Assembly: GCA_039990395.1 (NCBI GenBank)
Contig: JBDXFZ010000146.1
Span: 186,001-250,000, forward strand
Origin: CALINF01 sp039990395
GTDB lineage: Bacteria > Pseudomonadota > Gammaproteobacteria > Pseudomonadales > Halieaceae
Reading direction: 5' to 3'
DNA: 64,000 nucleotides
Of this stretch, positions 60,751-64,000 are shown in pieces; the stretch's first letter is position 1, and every line of letters starts with the position of its first letter. The notes below the pieces were generated by a model. The model saw only the letters and a program-made list of their open reading frames with translations. It had not been told where the DNA came from and searched no databases. Position numbers and translations under genes: made by a program.

Positions 60751-63700
60751 CTAGGCCGCCATCTCTTGCTTGATCTGAGGCCATTGCGCCATCAACGCGT
60801 CCAGCGTTGCTTGCGCCTCTTCTACATTCTCATGCTTGATGTGTCCGTAGCCCCGAATGGTCATCGGTAATGCTGCAATTTTGACCGCCAGTTCGTAGTT
60901 GTCTGAATTCAGGTCTCGTAACAACAATTCGACCCTTTCAAAATAGGCCTCGATGAGAGCGCGCTCCATTTTTCGTTCGGCAAAATAGCCAAAGGGGTCG
61001 AACGCCGTTCCACGCAGGAACTTGAATTTCGCCAAGATACCGAAGGATTTTAGCATCCAGGGCCCGAACTGGATCTTAGTAGGCAACCCTGTCGTCTTGT
61101 CCTTAGGTGCAATGATGGGCGGTGCGAGATTGAACTCCAGCGTATAATCGCCCTCGAATTGCTCCTGCAGTTTCTGTAGGAACTCGGGTGCACTGTATAG
61201 CCGCGCAACTTCGTACTCGTCCTTGTATGCCATCAGCTTGTAGGCCGCTTTCGCCACCGCCGTAGAGAAAGCCTGGTTCTTGGATATGGCAGTTTTCTCT
61301 AGTGCGACCACCCGCTCCATGAGCGACAGGTAGCGTTTGGCATAGGCGTCATTTTGGTAGCTTCGCAGCTCCTTGCTGTACTTTTCAGTCCAGTCCCTGG
61401 TTGTAGTGGGGGTAAAAATAAGAGGCTGTACTGTCTGATCAAGGCCTAGGAACTGGTCAATCAGTTCTGGCTGATGCGCCAGCCGGCGACCCCACGCGAA
61501 GGCTGTCTTATTCCATTCGATGGCGACACCGTTGAGCTCGATCGCCTGCAGTAGCGATGATTCCTGAACTGGAATCATGCCACGCTGCCAGGCAAAACCC
61601 GTAAGCATCAGGTTGGCTCCGAGAGAGTCTCCCAGTAGCTTTACGGCCACTTTAGAGGCGTTGAAGAAGTCCGCGTCTTCCTTGCGGGTGCGGGATTTAA
61701 GGCGTGCGACAATGCTGTCAGCCGGGTATGCCAAGTCTTTGTCGCGTGTAAAATCGCCTGTGAAGTTCTGCTCGGTATTGATGATGGCACGCGTTTTTAT
61801 GGGATCGAGCGCTTCCAGTACTTTTTCGCTGCCCGCCACTAGCATATCGCAAGCCAGTAACACCTGTGCTGCACCATTGTTCACACGGGAAGCGTGTATC
61901 TGGTCTTGCTCTCTGGCAAGGCGTACGTGAGTGACTACAGGACCACCTTTCTGGGCAAAGCCCAGTTGATCAACGATGGACACACCTAAATCATCGATGT
62001 GTGCGGCCATGCCCAGCAGCGCGCCGATCGTTACTACCCCTGTGCCGCCTACACCTGTAATCATCAGCGTATAGCTACCTGTCTCAGGTAGCTCGGGGAA
62101 TACAGGTATGGGCAACTCTTCTGCGTTGGGCGATACATCGTCTGCGCTCATGCCGCTGAGCTTTCTCAGTTTGCCGCCCTTGACCGTGACGAAGCTGGGG
62201 CAAAACCCCTCGACACAGGAGTAGTCCTTATTACACGAGGACTGGTCGATTTTACGCTTGCGACCAAAGTCGGTTTCCAGAGGTTGGAGCGATGTGCAGT
62301 TTGATTGCTCGCCGCAGTCTCCACACCCTTCACATACTCTGTCGTTGATGAAGTATCGCTTGGCAGGATCAGGAAACTTCCCACGCTTACGACGACGGCG
62401 TTTCTCAGAGGCGCATGTCTGATCATAGACCATTACCGAAACACCCTTAACTTCGCGCAACTGGCGCTGAACGTCATCCAGTTCACGACGATGATGAACC
62501 GTAGTGCCGCTGGCAAAATTGGTTCCAGAGTTGTACTTCTCCGGTTCATCCGTTACCACGGCAATCCGTTGTATCCCCTCATTGCGCATCTGCCTGGTGA
62601 TCTGGTCGACTGTAAGTGTGCCGTCGACAGCCTGACCGCCCGTCATGGCGACAGCATCGTTGTACAGAATTTTGTAGGTGATGTTGATGTTAGCGGTGAC
62701 AGCGGCTCGCACAGCGGTAGAGCCGGAGTGGAAGTAGGTGCCATCTCCCAGGTTCTGAAATATGTGATCGGTTTCTACAAATGGCTGCTGACCGACCCAC
62801 GTAATCCCTTCTCCGCCCATGTGGCAGAAAGTGTAGGTCTCCCGGTCCATCCAGGTAGCCATATAGTGACAGCCGACACCGCCGAGTGCACGGCTCCCTT
62901 GAGGGACCTTGGTTGAGCTATTGTGCGGACAGCCCGAGCAGAAATAGGGTAGCCGCTGCATGCTCATCGCGGGCAAGTTTGCAGTGCGTTCGCCAGCGCC
63001 GCTTAGCCGCTTGACTCTTGCCTCAATCCATTCGGTACTGTGAAAGTGTTGTATTCGCTGTGCGATCACTGCTGCGATTTCATCAGCGGTCACTGGCTTG
63101 GCGTTGTCTATTAGTGCCTTGCCGTGTTCATCGTGTCGACCAACGATGCGCGGACGATGCTCCGGCGACATGTCATAGCACGCTGTGCGCATCCCATTCT
63201 CTATCTGGTCACGTTTTTCCTCTACCACCAGCACCTCTTCCAGGCCCGAGGCGAAATCCCGGTACGTCTCGATGTCTGCAGGAAAAGGCATGCCGACTTT
63301 CAAAATGGTAATGCCCACCTCAGCCGCTTGCTGCTCGCTGATACCCAGATCAACCAATGCCTGGCGGACGTCGCGCCAGGTCTTGCCCATTGCGACAATC
63401 CCTATGCGCGGCGTGGAAGCTTCATGGCTGACATAGTTGAGTTTATTGGCGCGTGCAAAAGCAAGAGCGGCAGGCAGTCGATAGTTTCGAATTCTGGCTT
63501 CCTGTATGTAAACGGAGTCCTGTAAAAATGAGTTAACGCCCTCAGTTGGAAAGTCGAATTCAGGAGTAACAATCTGTACTCGATTGATATCACCGTCAAC
63601 CGAAGAGGAGGTTTCGATGGTTTCGGGCAAAAGCTTGTAGCCTACCCACGCGCCACAAAAGCGCGACAGCGCAATGCCCTGTAAGCCCATATCCAGAACT

Positions 63701-64000
63701 TCCTGTATGTCGGCTGGGTACAATACCGGCATCAACAAATCTTCAAACAGTAACTCCGATGCATAGTTGTTGATCGTGGATGTCATGTTGGGGTCGTCGC
63801 CCACGCAAACAAGTACGCCGCCGTGTTGTGATGCTCCGTGCCAGTTTCCCTGCCGCGCAGCATCCATTGCCTGATCCAGACCGGGGCCTTTCCCATACCA
63901 CATAGAAAACACGCCGTCGTATTTGCTGTCGTTGTAGTAGTTAGTTTGCTGCGAGCCCCACACCGCTGTCATGGCCAGGTTCTCGTTCGTGCCGGGCCAA
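60751..64000 (-). CDS. indolepyruvate ferredoxin oxidoreductase-like protein (5' end beyond window)
   Basis: At least 1,080 residues of a fused 2-oxoacid:ferredoxin oxidoreductase. The frame stays open to the right edge, reading PGTNENLAM before the first internal ATG (63972). This matches the conserved N-E-x-LA segment that lies well inside such proteins, so the true start is outside. In order: pyrimidine-binding part (KYDGVFSMWYGKGPG), TPP domain (GEGITWVGQQPF, GDGTYFHSG), two-cluster ferredoxin-like cysteines (CEGCGDCGEQSNC, CNKDYSCVEGFCP), the gamma-type domain (GVGGTGVVTIGALLG) and a C-terminal extension. It decarboxylates aryl- or branched 2-oxoacids to acyl-CoA. Confidence 0.92.
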   Translation of the reverse strand, partial: WPGTNENLAMTAVWGSQQTNYYNDSKYDGVFSMWYGKGPGLDQAMDAARQGNWHGASQHGGVLVCVGDDPNMTSTINNYASELLFEDLLMPVLYPADIQEVLDMGLQGIALSRFCGAWVGYKLLPETIETSSSVDGDINRVQIVTPEFDFPTEGVNSFLQDSVYIQEARIRNYRLPAALAFARANKLNYVSHEASTPRIGIVAMGKTWRDVRQALVDLGISEQQAAEVGITILKVGMPFPADIETYRDFASGLEEVLVVEEKRDQIENGMRTACYDMSPEHRPRIVGRHDEHGKALIDNAKPVTADEIAAVIAQRIQHFHSTEWIEARVKRLSGAGERTANLPAMSMQRLPYFCSGCPHNSSTKVPQGSRALGGVGCHYMATWMDRETYTFCHMGGEGITWVGQQPFVETDHIFQNLGDGTYFHSGSTAVRAAVTANINITYKILYNDAVAMTGGQAVDGTLTVDQITRQMRNEGIQRIAVVTDEPEKYNSGTNFASGTTVHHRRELDDVQRQLREVKGVSVMVYDQTCASEKRRRRKRGKFPDPAKRYFINDRVCEGCGDCGEQSNCTSLQPLETDFGRKRKIDQSSCNKDYSCVEGFCPSFVTVKGGKLRKLSGMSADDVSPNAEELPIPVFPELPETGSYTLMITGVGGTGVVTIGALLGMAAHIDDLGVSIVDQLGFAQKGGPVVTHVRLAREQDQIHASRVNNGAAQVLLACDMLVAGSEKVLEALDPIKTRAIINTEQNFTGDFTRDKDLAYPADSIVARLKSRTRKEDADFFNASKVAVKLLGDSLGANLMLTGFAWQRGMIPVQESSLLQAIELNGVAIEWNKTAFAWGRRLAHQPELIDQFLGLDQTVQPLIFTPTTTRDWTEKYSKELRSYQNDAYAKRYLSLMERVVALEKTAISKNQAFSTAVAKAAYKLMAYKDEYEVARLYSAPEFLQKLQEQFEGDYTLEFNLAPPIIAPKDKTTGLPTKIQFGPWMLKSFGILAKFKFLRGTAFDPFGYFAERKMERALIEAYFERVELLLRDLNSDNYELAVKIAALPMTIRGYGHIKHENVEEAQATLDALMAQWPQIKQEMAA

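Overview
The window looks like the chromosome of an aerobic marine gammaproteobacterium, probably from the Halieaceae (OM60/NOR5) or a close relative. This is an inference from four things: the pseudomonad-type block thrS-infC-rpmI-rplT-pheS-pheT-ihfA-merR, the 'marine proteobacterial' dedicated sortase system, the TonB receptor and arylsulfatase, and the density of CoA-thioester catabolic genes under AraC/TetR regulators. There is no rRNA operon, CRISPR array, insertion sequence or phage module.

Layout. 0.2-7.4 kb: an uptake-and-activation cassette (TetR regulator, Na+/solute symporter, TonB receptor, acyl-CoA synthetase, alpha/beta hydrolase) joined by three copies of one palindromic operator. 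7.6-13.4 kb: a small basic protein, tRNA-Asn with its own promoter and terminator, uvrB, a secreted arylsulfatase, and a DUF3302/HlyD membrane pair. 13.4-19.2 kb: a one-substrate sortase system (histidine kinase, response regulator, VIT/vWA surface protein with a C-terminal sorting signal, class GN sortase). 19.4-22.0 kb: a secreted DUF1254/DUF1214 protein, a secreted esterase and an unknown helical protein. 22.3-29.9 kb: the translation/IHF block, in which infC starts with AUU inside the thrS stop, then tRNA-Pro followed by a decayed second copy. 29.9-32.5 kb: glycine-zipper and MORN proteins and an aromatic-acid-type MFS transporter.

32.7-64 kb is a catabolic island. Its core (39.7-46.7 kb) is an acyl-CoA synthetase, a PaaABC-type ring oxygenase whose PaaD maturation factor is split into two genes, and a thiolase-fold protein without either thiolase cysteine, followed by a DUF35 protein and two MaoC-fold proteins. 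The last four resemble the hydratase/retro-aldolase machinery of steroid side-chain degradation. The likely logic is to activate an acid to its CoA ester, oxygenate it, then hydrate it and cleave it by retro-aldol reaction. No PaaE-type reductase is present. Around the core lie four AraC regulators of one architecture and a TetR regulator; three related secreted amidohydrolases; an operon of FMN dehydrogenase (catalytic His replaced by Gln), RidA and a hot-dog protein; an enoyl-CoA hydratase; a nitronate-monooxygenase-family flavoprotein; an outer-membrane porin with a PhoD-like phosphatase; a BisC-type molybdoenzyme; and an indolepyruvate ferredoxin oxidoreductase-like gene that runs off the right edge. 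The substrate cannot be read from sequence; an aromatic, alicyclic or steroid-like acid is the best guess.

Positions, start codons and residue numbers were worked out by hand from the sequence. Family names rest on motif recognition, not on database searches.
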